In this document: piece by piece, positions 1 through 10,200 of the stretch
How the letters are laid out: every line of letters begins with the position of its first letter
Numbering within the stretch: position 1 is the first letter of the stretch
NCBI RefSeq assembly: GCF_003330725.1
Contig: NZ_CP030840.1
Coordinates: 2,790,001 to 2,854,000, forward strand
Length of the DNA: 64,000 nucleotides
Direction of reading: 5' to 3'
From: Acidisarcina polymorpha
GTDB lineage: Bacteria; Acidobacteriota; Terriglobia; Terriglobales; Acidobacteriaceae
Position numbers and translations under genes: made by a program
The notes under the pieces: generated by a model
Seen by the model: only the letters and a program-made list of their open reading frames with translations
Database searches by the model: none
Told to the model about the DNA's origin: nothing

Positions 1-1522
1 GGTCTCGAACTTGTTAGTGGACCACGACGGTACGATCTGGGCGGCGACCGACCATGGCCTCCTCCGATGGAAGGAAGGGAATGTGGACACCTTAAACTCC
101 CGGAATGGCTTGCCTTGCGATCCCATCTACGCGCTGGTCAGGGACAATCTGGGTTCTCTGTGGCTCTCCACCCGGTGTGGGTTCGTAGCGATCTCCGACT
201 CTGAGCTGGGGAGGTGGCAGAAACAACCAGACAGCGCCGTGAAGGTGAAAACATACGACGCCCTCGATGGGGCCCAACCGGGTCATGCGTCCTTCCAGCC
301 GGGAGTTTCCAAGTCGGCAGACGGACGCTTGTGGTTTGCAAATGACATTTTCGTACAGATGATCGATCCCGGTCATCTGGAGGTCAACGCCCTTGCGCCC
401 CCGGTTCACATCGAAAAGATCGTAGCGGACAGAAGGAACTACTCGCCGGAGGATAAACTTCGGCTACCCGCGCTGACGCGTGATCTGGAAATCGACTACA
501 CAGCGCTGAGCTTTGTAGTCCCGCAGCAGGTCCGCTTCCGTTACAAACTGGAAGGTCGAGACAGCGACTGGCAGGATCCGATGACAAGGCGGCAGGCCTT
601 TTACAATGATTTACGCCCCGGCAACTACCAGTTTCGCGTGATCGCCTGCAACAACGACGGCGTATGGAATGAAGAGGGCGCAACGCTCAGTTTCAGCATT
701 GCACCAGCGTGGTATCAGACGACGTGGTTTCGGGTCTTTTTCTTCGCCGCCATCCTCGCTATGGCGTGGATCCTGTACCGTGTCCGAGTGCATCAAGTCG
801 CAAAGGCCATTAGCGCTCGCTTTGATGATCGGTTGTCGGAACGAACGCGGATGGCAAGAGAGTTGCACGATACCTTCCTGCAAACGATACAAGGCAGCAA
901 ATTCGTGGTCGACGATGGACTCGAAGACCCATTGGACGCGGTGAAGATGCACCGCGCATTGGGGCAGGTCTCGGCTTGGCTGGAGCAGGCAATCGAGGAA
1001 GGCCGCGCAGCACTAAACTCGCTGCGATCCTCAACGATATTGAGGAACGACCTTGGACCCGCACTCAAGCGGGCCGCCGAAAGCGGGGTGGTCCCTGACG
1101 GCATGACCATCTCGGTTTCGGTGATTGGCGATGCACGCGAGTTGCATCCGATCGTTCGCGACGAGCTGTATCGAATCGGACACGAAGCGATTCAGAATGC
1201 AAAAGCCCACTCCCATGGAAGTTCTTTGGAAATTGACCTGGCGTACGACCATGATCTGGTGCTGCATATCCGAGACAACGGGGTGGGTATCGATCCAGGC
1301 TACGCGATGAACGGAAGAGAAGGCCACTTCGGCTTGCGGGGCATGCGCGAACGCGCCGCCCGCATTGGCGCAAGACTCACCATCCTGAGCTCCGCTGAAT
1401 CAGGGACCGATATTTTAGTGGTCGTCGCGGGAAACGTGAGCTTTACACATCCCGAAACCGGCATATTCTCGAGGCTGCGGAATCTCTATCGCCGTGCCGC
1501 TCGACATCGGGACCCGTTGTAA
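1..1522 (+). CDS. Propeller/Y_Y_Y-type sensor histidine kinase, 5'-truncated by window edge
   Basis: The frame is open to base 2, so the N-terminus lies outside the window and the first methionine or TTG inside it should not be taken as the start. The visible part (about 506 residues) has the last two-component-regulator propeller blades (DHDGTIWAATDHGLLRW, DNLGSLWLSTRCGF), a Y_Y_Y beta-sandwich (roughly residues 130-235 counted from base 11), one membrane helix near 237-257, a HisKA_3 dimerisation helix with phospho-acceptor His in RELHDTFLQ (about residue 286), and a HATPase_c domain with the N-box (EAIQNAKAHS), DNGVGID and GLRGMRER motifs. It should be an inner-membrane kinase with a large periplasmic sensor, of the NarX/DesK output class that pairs with LuxR-type regulators; none is adjacent. 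The transmitter half is almost the same as that of the kinase at 7242. Confidence 0.9.
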   Translation, partial: VSNLLVDHDGTIWAATDHGLLRWKEGNVDTLNSRNGLPCDPIYALVRDNLGSLWLSTRCGFVAISDSELGRWQKQPDSAVKVKTYDALDGAQPGHASFQPGVSKSADGRLWFANDIFVQMIDPGHLEVNALAPPVHIEKIVADRRNYSPEDKLRLPALTRDLEIDYTALSFVVPQQVRFRYKLEGRDSDWQDPMTRRQAFYNDLRPGNYQFRVIACNNDGVWNEEGATLSFSIAPAWYQTTWFRVFFFAAILAMAWILYRVRVHQVAKAISARFDDRLSERTRMARELHDTFLQTIQGSKFVVDDGLEDPLDAVKMHRALGQVSAWLEQAIEEGRAALNSLRSSTILRNDLGPALKRAAESGVVPDGMTISVSVIGDARELHPIVRDELYRIGHEAIQNAKAHSHGSSLEIDLAYDHDLVLHIRDNGVGIDPGYAMNGREGHFGLRGMRERAARIGARLTILSSAESGTDILVVVAGNVSFTHPETGIFSRLRNLYRRAARHRDPL

Positions 1523-1629
1523 GTTCCCTCGAATCGTCGATCGAACAATGAAAACGTACCTGTAGAGAATGCTAGGGCGATTTCCGTAGTTCTGAGGGTG
1601 TCGCGCACTCTGAGCTATCTCTATCCTGT

Positions 1630-1673
1630 CATTAGAAAGTCATAGATCAAACATCAGAAAGTCATAGATCGAA
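1630..1673. repeat. Two tandem 22-bp direct repeats
   Basis: Two adjacent 22-bp units (1630-1651 and 1652-1673) match at 20 of 22 positions and share the 15-bp core AGAAAGTCATAGATC. They lie between the propeller kinase and the next genes, about 80 bp before the likely start at 1753. Two same-strand sites spaced by two helical turns fit an operator for a dimeric activator, but binding is inferred. Confidence 0.6.
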
Positions 1674-1752
1674 AGCCAGGCCAGATAAAGCACAGTAACT
1701 GGTGAGTTTGCGGCACATCATATCTCCTCATGGGAGAAAGTTGAGGCCCCTT

Positions 1753-2022
1753 ATGCATGATCGGGAATCGAACTGGACTGGGCGGCAACTGGAAGGCACC
1801 GTTCTTCCTGACGACAATCTGATCATCCTGGCGGAGCGCGAACTGGCAGCCTTCGCTAGAGCGGTGAGAGAGCTGTTTGGACCGGAACAGGCAAGCCTGT
1901 CCGCTGCGGAGTGGATCGATGGATTGAAGTCAATGCATCTGCCGGCGAGACCAGAAGTTTCGGATCTTCGTCAGATTACGATTGCCGTATCTTCCAAGCT
2001 TGCTAGTCGAAAACTATTCTGA
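1753..2022 (+). CDS. Small hypothetical protein
   Basis: The ATG at 1753 is preferred because GAGG lies about 8 bases upstream; a GTG at 1702 would add 17 residues. The 89-residue product is mostly predicted helical and charged, with a central segment of the type ILAERELAAFARAVRELFG, and has no signal peptide or membrane segment. I do not recognise the family. It ends within the long open region that precedes the histidine kinase at 2189, so the two may be co-transcribed. A partner or input protein of that kinase is possible, but only position supports this. Confidence 0.5.
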   Translation: MHDRESNWTGRQLEGTVLPDDNLIILAERELAAFARAVRELFGPEQASLSAAEWIDGLKSMHLPARPEVSDLRQITIAVSSKLASRKLF

Positions 2023-2188
2023 ACTTCGCAAGAAGGCCCAAGCGGGAGAAGCCCTCGCTAGCGGAACGATCAATTGTGATGCCCTAAGAAGATCTCGCCG
2101 GAAGCGGATCGCAACTCAACGTCCGCCGGCGGGAGGCCTGATGTTGCCCGGCCGAGACTCACCCTCAAACCAATCACCCGGAGGCGCA

Positions 2189-2956
2189 ATGGTTTCGATC
2201 AGCACTTTCGCAGAGAATCTCAAGACGGATATACCCCCGGTCATTGCGTCGGAGCCGGTCTTTGCGATAGGCAGGATGGTTGCCTTTATCTCCCACGATC
2301 TTCGTCAGCCTTTGACGGCCATCCTCGCAAACGCGGAGTTTCTCACCCGGCCTGATGCCAGTGAGAAGCAGAGGGTAGACTTTTTCCGAGAGATCCGTTG
2401 GGACATCGACCGGATCGATGCGCTACTTTCTTCGCTACTGGAATGTTCCAAGGGCCGCGACGCCCTGATGCCTGCAGCCAGGGATATCGTTCAAACGGTC
2501 GAGTGCGCAATCCGGATGACGAGCGTGAGGCACGAGTTCCGCCGCATCACTATCAAGCACTATCACAAAGGCAGGACCGTAGGGTGGTTCGATGCCAGCC
2601 GTATGCAACGCGTGATCGCCAATCTGACCTTGAACGCTTGTGAAGCGGTCGATTCCGGGTCGGGTAAAGTCGTCATCACTTCGGTTGGAAATCGAGACAG
2701 CTTGCAAATCAGGGTGTGGGACAACGGTCCTGGAATCTCGCCGGCGATCCGGGCTTCCATTCTTCAATGTTCTGTGAGCTACGGAAAGCCTGCGGGCAGC
2801 GGACTGGGCTTGATGATTGCTAAGAAGCTTGTCGAAGATCATGGCGGGACGATTCACCTCGACGAGAGATGCGCGACTGGAACTGCCTTCAAGGTCAAGA
2901 TACCTTTTGCGATCCCCAGAAAACGATTACCTGCCCCGCACCCAAGCTCTCGTTGA
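2189..2956 (+). CDS. Soluble sensor histidine kinase (HisKA + HATPase_c)
   Basis: The chosen ATG follows GGAGG by five bases; the frame is open about 200 bp further upstream but that part looks non-coding. The 255-residue product has a HisKA helix with the H-box around FISHDLRQPLTAI (about residues 33-45), the N-box NLTLNACEAV, the G1 box DNGPGI and the G2 box GSGLGLMIAKK. This is the full set for autophosphorylation on His and ATP binding. No transmembrane or PAS domain precedes the catalytic core, so it is a short cytoplasmic kinase whose sensing must come from another protein. No response regulator is adjacent. Confidence 0.85.
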   Translation: MVSISTFAENLKTDIPPVIASEPVFAIGRMVAFISHDLRQPLTAILANAEFLTRPDASEKQRVDFFREIRWDIDRIDALLSSLLECSKGRDALMPAARDIVQTVECAIRMTSVRHEFRRITIKHYHKGRTVGWFDASRMQRVIANLTLNACEAVDSGSGKVVITSVGNRDSLQIRVWDNGPGISPAIRASILQCSVSYGKPAGSGLGLMIAKKLVEDHGGTIHLDERCATGTAFKVKIPFAIPRKRLPAPHPSSR

Positions 2957-3106
2957 ACAGAAGAAGAGCCAGGGGCGGACGCTAACCTTGCCGAGAACGA
3001 CGGGTAGACGCGGACGCGAAACCCGCCGAGCTTTTGCGCCGCGATCCGCGTCCGAAGCAGCTCGTTGCTGCCTGCGCGGCGAGAAGATGCAGTCAAGCTG
3101 TAGCAG

Positions 3107-4006
3107 CTATTCGTCTCGGGCAAGCAGCTCCGAAGCCGAGTGTGCGATGCGAGAGCCCTCCGGATCGGAAGCGGCATTCAGGGGAAGGAGAATTGCGGTT
3201 TGTTCCCGGCGGCAAAGAATGTTGCTTGCTATCAGGCGGCGCATGGTGGTGATTGCTGACGGGACACTACCGCAGTCCAGGCCGATCCAATTTGGATAGG
3301 TGTGGGTTGTAGTCCGAAGGGAGGTCGCCTCTTCGAGCGTCCGCTGAACGCGTTCCCGAACTTTCGTATTCTCCGTGACAGTTTCCCATCCAGGTTGAAG
3401 GAGTGGAGCTTCGCTGTCGAGCCGGTTGAAGAGGTTCGCTATGCCGAGCTGTTGAAGCCGTATCAAGTGGCCACTCCAATAGTGGGTGGTCTTCGCGATC
3501 ACGGTGACTACATTCTTGATCTCCTTTTCCACTCGAAAGGCAGGGCCGGCGGGAAGTAAGATAACACCCTGTTCCAGGCGCACAGAGACATTCTCCATAG
3601 TGATCGCGCGCAGCAGCCACTCTGCCATGGTGGGATTGCGGCATTGGACGCGCACCCAGCCCGGTGACGACGGCGCTGCCTGCAGGCGAGCGGCAAGTCC
3701 AATGCCACGCACGATTTCGTCACAAATCTCAGCGTAACGGACGGGCTCTTGAAGGATTGACTCTGCCGTGCCGGGTTCCAGCAGCTTGCCTTTGTGCGGC
3801 GGGCCACCGGCCATCGCGAGGTCACAGAACCCGCCCCACATGCGGTCCCAGGCGACATTGCCCTCCGCGTCAAAAGCTAGTGGGGCCGAGCCCATCGAAA
3901 TGGGCTGCACCTTGTCGGTACGGTCACGGTAAATGCCGGGCAGCAGTATAAGCAGCCGCTCTTCCGCCTCTTGGATCGCAGCGGTTTGCGTGCTGGTTTG
4001 AGTCAT
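3107..4006 (-). CDS. Conserved hypothetical protein
   Basis: A 299-residue reading frame with an ATG preceded by GGAG. There is no signal peptide or clear membrane helix, so it is probably cytoplasmic. Its most family-like segment is residues 45-80 (WDRMWGGFCDLAMAGGPPH, then KGKLLEPG), followed by an alpha/beta region in which WVRVQCRNPTMAEWLLRAI and the motif TTHYWSGHL suggest a folded enzyme or binding domain. I cannot name the family. The last ~60 residues are compositionally different (Ser/Arg/Leu-rich), so the native stop may have been lost. It is convergent with the kinase at 2189 and about 70 bp downstream of the oxidoreductase. Confidence 0.7.
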   Translation of the reverse strand: MTQTSTQTAAIQEAEERLLILLPGIYRDRTDKVQPISMGSAPLAFDAEGNVAWDRMWGGFCDLAMAGGPPHKGKLLEPGTAESILQEPVRYAEICDEIVRGIGLAARLQAAPSSPGWVRVQCRNPTMAEWLLRAITMENVSVRLEQGVILLPAGPAFRVEKEIKNVVTVIAKTTHYWSGHLIRLQQLGIANLFNRLDSEAPLLQPGWETVTENTKVRERVQRTLEEATSLRTTTHTYPNWIGLDCGSVPSAITTMRRLIASNILCRREQTAILLPLNAASDPEGSRIAHSASELLARDE

Positions 4007-4073
4007 CGTGATATTGCTCCACGTACTCCGGAGAGGGTGTGATGCCGCAAGGGATCACTGCTTAGTAATGCGT

Positions 4074-5063
4074 TCACGCTTCAATCTCGACCACGACTTT
4101 TCCTGTTGTGCCAGCTTCCACGGCCGCGAAGGCTTCGTGAATCTGCGCCGAAGAAAAATGCCTTTCGTTAAGTAATGGAGTAAGATGGCCGGCATCGACA
4201 AGCGCTGCCGCATCCTTCAGGATCTCGCCATGATGAGGTCGCCCTTCACCGCTCAGCATTGGAAACAGCGTGAAGACACCTGAGTAGGTTGCCCCACGAA
4301 ACGAAAGGGGCGCCAGCGAATGAGACCCCCACCCTAACGCGCTCAACACATGGCCGGTGTAGCGTTTCGCTACCTGAAAAGATGCATCCAGCGTTGCGCC
4401 ACCCACGGTGTCATAAATGATGTCAAAGCCTGCTCCCCGGGTATACTTCTCCATGTATTCAGCGGGAGTCGCGAGCTGGTAATTGATGGGTGTCGCTCCC
4501 AGGTTGCGTACGATCGCGACTTTGTTTGCGGAGACAGTTGCAAAGACTTCCGCCCCCCTGGCTCGGGCGATCTGGATTGCGATATGCCCAATGCCTCCCG
4601 CCCCTGCGTGAATCAGCACGGTTTGGCCAGCCTGAACGTTTGCTCGATCTACCAACCCTTCCCAGGCGGTGATTGTCACCAGGGGCATGGCCGCAGCCTG
4701 GCGCATGGAGAGAGTTGCCGGCTTCAGTGCGAGCAGATCGGAATCCGCCACGATGAACTTCGCGAGGGTTCCTTGCAATCCGCCGACACCCCCTACCATG
4801 CCGTACACTTCATCTCCGGCTTTGAATTCTGTCACCTCGGCCCCGACGTCTTCCACTGTGCCGGCCATGTCCAGCCCCAGCACTGCCGGAAGGGATTGTT
4901 GGGCGTGGGCTGCTTTCACTCCACGAATCTTCGTATCGAGGGGATTGATCCCGCTGGCAGCGATTCTAACCAGCACCTGCCTGCCCTCTAACGAAGGCAG
5001 CGCACGCTCCTCCTCTATGAAGGCTCCGCCCGCTTCCGCCACCAGCCAAACCGTGTTCTTCAT
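4074..5063 (-). CDS. NADP-dependent quinone oxidoreductase-like MDR enzyme
   Basis: The start at 5063 (MKNTVWLVAEAGG) has GGGAG about five bases upstream; an earlier ATG at 5123 lies inside tandem repeats and is less likely. The 329-residue product has the GroES-like N-domain (about 1-120, with GINPLDTKIRGV) and a Rossmann domain with the nucleotide motif GAGGIGHIAIQIARARGA near 150. The Cys residues that bind zinc in alcohol dehydrogenases are absent, which points to the zeta-crystallin/quinone-oxidoreductase branch (NADPH-dependent reduction of quinones or enones). It is cytoplasmic. The upstream repeats at 5105-5152 are the best candidates for its operator; there is no regulator next to it. 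Confidence 0.88.
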   Translation of the reverse strand: MKNTVWLVAEAGGAFIEEERALPSLEGRQVLVRIAASGINPLDTKIRGVKAAHAQQSLPAVLGLDMAGTVEDVGAEVTEFKAGDEVYGMVGGVGGLQGTLAKFIVADSDLLALKPATLSMRQAAAMPLVTITAWEGLVDRANVQAGQTVLIHAGAGGIGHIAIQIARARGAEVFATVSANKVAIVRNLGATPINYQLATPAEYMEKYTRGAGFDIIYDTVGGATLDASFQVAKRYTGHVLSALGWGSHSLAPLSFRGATYSGVFTLFPMLSGEGRPHHGEILKDAAALVDAGHLTPLLNERHFSSAQIHEAFAAVEAGTTGKVVVEIEA

Positions 5064-5104
5064 CCCATCTCCCTTTGATCTCCCTTTGATCAACCTTTGA
5101 TCAA

Positions 5105-5152
5105 TATGACATGCAGTGAGCACATTGCTATGACGTGCGGTGAGTTCATGGC
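5105..5152. repeat. Two perfectly abutting 24-bp imperfect direct repeats upstream of the MDR gene
   Basis: Units 5105-5128 and 5129-5152 agree at 19 of 24 positions (shared parts TATGAC, TGC and GTGAG). Next to them, at 5070-5106, the word CTTTGATC occurs three times. They sit 40-90 bp before the start codon of the minus-strand oxidoreductase, where a repressor or activator would be expected to bind. Function is inferred. Confidence 0.55.
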
Positions 5153-5303
5153 TGAATGGTTAGTGGATCAAACCCCTTCTACTTGACTCGGTGCACCGTT
5201 GGGGAGAGGGACGAAATCATGGTCGGCGGCCGAAGCGAGTGTTACGACCGTCGACTGGATCTCAACCGCAACCCAGTCGACCGGTCCTTGACACTGCTAC
5301 TTC

Positions 5304-6521
5304 TTACACGGCAACAGGGATATAGGGAAACGTCTTTCGTGGCTTCGACGTGACCGACTCCTTGCCGATTCCAAGCTTAATGGGAGTGTTCGCCGCGGTA
5401 GAGAACATCACGTTGGGTGCATTGTCCGTGAGAGATCGACCATTCCACTCGACGAAACCAAGCGATGCCTGTGTTCCGACAGTGTACGGGAGCATATTGG
5501 GGAGCAAGCGATGGGCGATCTTCTCCGCATAGGCGTGGGAATCTTCAGCCGTACCATAGGCGGCAACCACGGCGCTGATGGACTCGGTAACGTGAGATCC
5601 GTAGGTTGCGAAATCCTCGGAAGGATGTCCGGCGTTGAGGCGATTGCCAAAATCTTCGTCAAACTGGGCGAACAGGGGCGGCATCATCGGAAGTCCGACA
5701 CGGTTGATCGAGCGCCATCCGCCTGCATCCGTTGCGAGTGTAGCGACTGCCCATACACCGATCTTCCGGTTGTCGCCTGCACCGGTGAGTAGTTCAGCAT
5801 CAGGCACTTCCAACACGATGGCATGGACCGTATGACCAGCAAACAAGTTGTGCGCCTTGCTTGGGTCCCAGCCGGTAAGATCCACAGTGGTTCCATCCTC
5901 GAAGGCGTGTCCAACCGCATGGAGCACGTCCGGCTCAATCCAGAACGGGTCACCAGCATGACCGGCCCAGGCGCGCAAGCCCGACGGCGTGGTGACAGTC
6001 TCATCCGTCGTCCCTTGTGCCACGACCGTACCTGCCGCGTGCGGGTCGATTGCTTCTTTACCGTTAATGCGGCGAATGGTGTACTTCTGCTTGCCCTGGG
6101 CGTCGCGTTCCTCGAATGTAAGCCGGTAGGTGACCTCCTCAACAGCATCGCCGTTCAGATCGATCTTGAATTCGTACATGCCCTCGGGATGGTAACCGGG
6201 AATTGGAGGTTTTGCGATCGAGTGACAAACGTTGATCACAAACGCAGTGCCGGTCTCGCCGCGAAAGACGTACAGATCGGTGATGTCAAGACGAACGTCC
6301 TGGCGGGCGATTGGTGAGTCGAGGTGATGAGACATGTTTTCTCCCTTTGTGTTTGCTGAAAGCGATCGGCGGTCGCTTGGAATCGCCAGGGCCGAGGCGG
6401 TCCGCGGTAGGCTCATTCCCGCCACCACGACTGCGCCGCTAAATAAAACTTGCCGGCGAGATAGGTTGGTTATCTTGCTTCTCCTTGCCTCAGGGTTATC
6501 CGCTCTGTCGATTGATCGCAT
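5304..6521 (-). CDS. DUF4331 family protein with Tat-type signal
   Basis: From 6521 the product is 405 residues. It begins with a twin-arginine-like signal (SRRQVLFSGAVVVAGMSL, then ASALA), followed by a DUF4331 domain from SHHLDSPIARQDVRLDITDLYVF to the end, including GWRSINRVGLPMM and RLNAGHPSEDF. DUF4331 proteins are secreted and of unknown function. An internal ATG at 6335 has a much stronger ribosome site (GGGAG, five bases away) and lies exactly at the domain start, which would give a 343-residue cytoplasmic form. A still earlier ATG exists at 6563. It is a single gene, separated from the kinase at 7242 by a long divergent spacer. Confidence 0.85.
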   Translation of the reverse strand: MRSIDRADNPEARRSKITNLSRRQVLFSGAVVVAGMSLPRTASALAIPSDRRSLSANTKGENMSHHLDSPIARQDVRLDITDLYVFRGETGTAFVINVCHSIAKPPIPGYHPEGMYEFKIDLNGDAVEEVTYRLTFEERDAQGKQKYTIRRINGKEAIDPHAAGTVVAQGTTDETVTTPSGLRAWAGHAGDPFWIEPDVLHAVGHAFEDGTTVDLTGWDPSKAHNLFAGHTVHAIVLEVPDAELLTGAGDNRKIGVWAVATLATDAGGWRSINRVGLPMMPPLFAQFDEDFGNRLNAGHPSEDFATYGSHVTESISAVVAAYGTAEDSHAYAEKIAHRLLPNMLPYTVGTQASLGFVEWNGRSLTDNAPNVMFSTAANTPIKLGIGKESVTSKPRKTFPYIPVAV

Positions 6522-6563
6522 ATAGGTATGGAGACCTCTTCGTTTCATCTGAACTATGTTCAC

Positions 6564-7241
6564 ACGTTGTTGCTAGACGACTCTGCTGCGTTGATCGCTT
6601 ATGCGAATTGAAAGGTCCGGGGGATGTAGTTATTGAGCTCAGCCGTTATGGCAGCGGATGCTTGGTGCCTATCGTATGCCACATCACAAATGGCCCAGGA
6701 TCATGGTAGCTTTGTTTCGTGTAGGAGGACACGTAAGGAACTACAGAAATTGACCTGCGATTTTCTACAGTTTGACTAAGAGCCAAAGCTAAGATTCACA
6801 TTGGTTCGGTCGTGGCCGTGAAGGACTTACCCGCCATCTCTGCCGGTTTATATCTGCTGCTCACTGGCACTTACTGCAATGATCATAAGAGTGGCCAGCA
6901 ATCTCGGCGAGGATCTAGAATAACTGGGATTTCGATTCCGGAGCAACGTTCTGGTTTGCTTGGATCTATTTCGCGATATTGGTAACAGTCAGTTTCGTTC
7001 TCAATTGACTTCCTATGAGACCTGACGGAGAGGCTACCTGTAGAAAATGTCAGGATTGCGACTATTGATCGTGATCTATCCCACACACGAATAAACACGA
7101 TAGGCTATTCCCTGCGATTCCGGTCTTGAGCGGTGTAGTCTTTCCGGAGCGCCAACACTCGAAGCATTCCATTCGTATCTGGTCCCGCAGGAATATTGGA
7201 GCCAGTCCGCTCCGGAGAAAACTTGCAGTCGCAGCACCGAG
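6564..7241. other. Divergent intergenic region with repeated CTACAG/CTGTAG words
   Basis: No gene is supported here. The spacer is AT-richer than its surroundings. It holds two direct CTACAG words followed by TTGAC/TTTGAC at 6741 and 6765, and an oppositely oriented ACCTGTAGAAAATG at 7036. A near copy, ACCTGTAGAGAATG, occurs at 1558 just after the paralogous kinase. These may be binding sites of the kinase's unseen response regulator. Confidence 0.4.
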
Positions 7242-10200
7242 GTGAATAACTTGCGGATTCCGCTCCTCATTCCCGCAATGTGCTTTTGGTTCTGCTGCTT
7301 CGTAAGCTCGGTCTGGGCGGTCGATCCGGGCCGGCACATCTCTCAGTACGGGCACACCGCGTGGAGAGTGCAGGACGGGTTTTTGAATGCGGGAGTATAT
7401 ACAATCACACAAACCGTCGATGGCTATATGTGGATTGGAACGCAGAATGGCCTGGTTCGCTTCGACGGAGTTCGCTTTGTTCCCTGGGTTCTACCGGCCG
7501 GCCAGCATCTGCCTTCCTCCATTATTACTTCTTTGCTCGGAGCGAGGGACGGAAGCTTATGGATCGGCACAACGTCCGGGCTCAGCCATTGGGTGAACCA
7601 TAACTTGATGAATGTGGACTTGCCCGGAGTTGTTACCCAGATCCTCGAAGATAGGAACGGAACCATTTGGTTCAACTCCCGCGGAGATGGCGCTCTTCAC
7701 GGGCCTCTTTGCCAGATCGTCGCAACCGGGTTCCGCTGTTATGGGAAGGCCGAAGGAATTCCGGCTTATGCCTCCGTGCTGGCCGAGGACTCCCAAGGAA
7801 ATCTTTGGATCGGCGGGGCATCGGAGGTGGTTCGTTGGACCGCCGAGTCCCATAGCGTCTACACCACGAGGGGGCTGCGATCAAGCGAGGGGCAGTCCGG
7901 TGTGACGAGTCTCGTTGCCAGTCCCGACGGCTCGATATGGGCGGGAATGTCATTTGCCGGCCCTGACCCTAAATTGCAGCAACTCGTCCGAGGCGCCTGG
8001 AAAGCTTTTCAAGCGCCCCGGTTTGAAGGCGCTACGCTCCCGATCTCTGCACTTTTCTTAGACCGTCAAGGCTCGCTGTGGATCGGGGTCTATTCGCAGG
8101 GAATCTATCGTGTTCACGGCGAAAACGTGGACCATTTCCGGAGTGCTGATGGTTTGTCGGATGACTTCGTACAACATTTCTACGAGGATCGCGAAGGTAA
8201 CTTGTGGGTTGGTAGCGACAAAGGAATTGACCTCTTCCACGACGTCCCCGTCGCCACCTTCGCTCCGCACCAGGCACTGGACGTTAGCGAAGTGGATTCC
8301 GTTCTTACCTCGCGGGATGGCACAGTCTGGGTAGGAAGCGACAGCGCATTGGAGGGGCTTCACGGCGACCAAGTCTCTTTGATACGAACCGGGAAAGGCC
8401 TGCCCGGCAATCAAGTCACATCTCTCTTCGAGGATCATGCCGGCCGATTGTGGGTTGGCATCGATGAAACGCTTTCTATCTGCACAAACGGAAAATTCTT
8501 CCAAATCAGGAGGGACGGTGGTGGTCCAGTCGGGTGGGTCTACGCTATCGCTGAAGATGCCGACAGAAACATCTGGGCCGAGACCTTAAACAAAGGCACC
8601 AAGAGTCTGCTGCGCATACGCAACTTCAGAGTTGTCGAGGAACTTCCCGCGCCGCAAACGCCTGCTGCCCGCAGTATTGCACCTGATCCGCAAGGTGGTA
8701 TTTGGTTGGGCCTTCTGAATGGCGACCTAGCCAGGGTAAGGCGAGGGAGAACGGAGACGTTTCACTTCGAGCACAAACAAGACTCGCGCGTAGAACAAGT
8801 GACAGCGAATCCCGATGGTTCTGTATTGGGGGCAACGGAGTTCGGGCTCATCGGGTGGAAGGAGGGGAAGCGACAGAATCTTGCCACCAACAATGGCCTT
8901 CCCTGCGACTGGGTGCATGCGTTTGTTCCCGACGACCATGGCGCTCTCTGGCTGTATATGCAGTGCGGCCTGGTTGAGATTTCTGGCGCCGAGATGGAAA
9001 AGTGGTGGAAGCAACCCGACGGTCCGGTTCAGGTGAGGGTCTTTGACGTGTTCGATGGCGTCCGGCCGGGACGCAGCTCTCCCTTCGCCGCGGCGGGAAG
9101 AAGCGCGGATGGACGGATGTGGTTCGGGCATGGAGCCGTATTGCAGGTGATTGACCCAGCCCACTTAGCCTCCAATCCCTTCCCTCCGCCGGTTCACGTG
9201 GAAGAACTTGTTGCAGATCGGAAAGCTTACTCCCCCATCGACGGACTGCAGATACCGGCCCTTACTCGTGAACTGGAAATCGACTACACGGCGCTGAGCT
9301 TTGTCGTTCCGCAGAAGGTCCGATTCCGCTACAAACTGGAGGGGCATGATGCGGAGTGGCAAGAGCCGGGCACGCGGCGCCAGGCCTTTTATAACGATCT
9401 CGCTCCGGGGCGGTACCGGTTCAGGGTGATCGCGTGCAACAACGACGGTATCTGGAATGAAGACGGTGCAACCTTGAACCTCAGCGTCGCTCCCGCATGG
9501 TTTCAGACGAACTGGGTTCGAGCGCTTTGCGTTGCTTTCGTTCTCTGCACCACTTGGGTCTTCTACCGGCTCAGGACCCGGCAGATTGCAAGCGCCATTA
9601 GCGCTCGGTTTGACGAGCGGTTGTCAGAACGGACACGCATGGCAAGAGAGTTGCACGATACCTTCCTGCAAACGATACAAGGCAGCAAATTCGTGGTGGA
9701 CGATGGACTGGAGGACCCATTGGACGCGGTGAAGATGCACCACGCATTAGGACAGGTTTCGGCTTGGCTGGAGCAGGCAATCGAGGAAGGCCGCGCAGCA
9801 CTGAACTCGCTGCGGTCCTCAACGATACTGAAGAACGACCTTGGACCGGCGCTCAAGCGGGCCGCCGAAAGCGGGGTGGTCCCTGACGGCATGACCATCT
9901 CGGTTTCGGTGATTGGGGATGCGCGAGAGTTACATCCGATCGTTCGCGACGAATTGTATCGAATCGGACGCGAAGCGATTCAGAATGCAAAAGCCCACTC
10001 GCATGGGAGTTCTCTGGAAATTGACCTGACGTATGGCCAGGACCTGGCGCTTCATATCCGGGACAATGGGGTTGGTATCGATCCAGACTACGCGATGAAC
10101 GGAAGAGAAGGCCACTTCGGCCTGCGGGGCATGCGCGAACGCGCCGCCCGCATCGGCGCAAGACTCACCATCCTGAACTCCGCTGAATCAGGGACCGATA

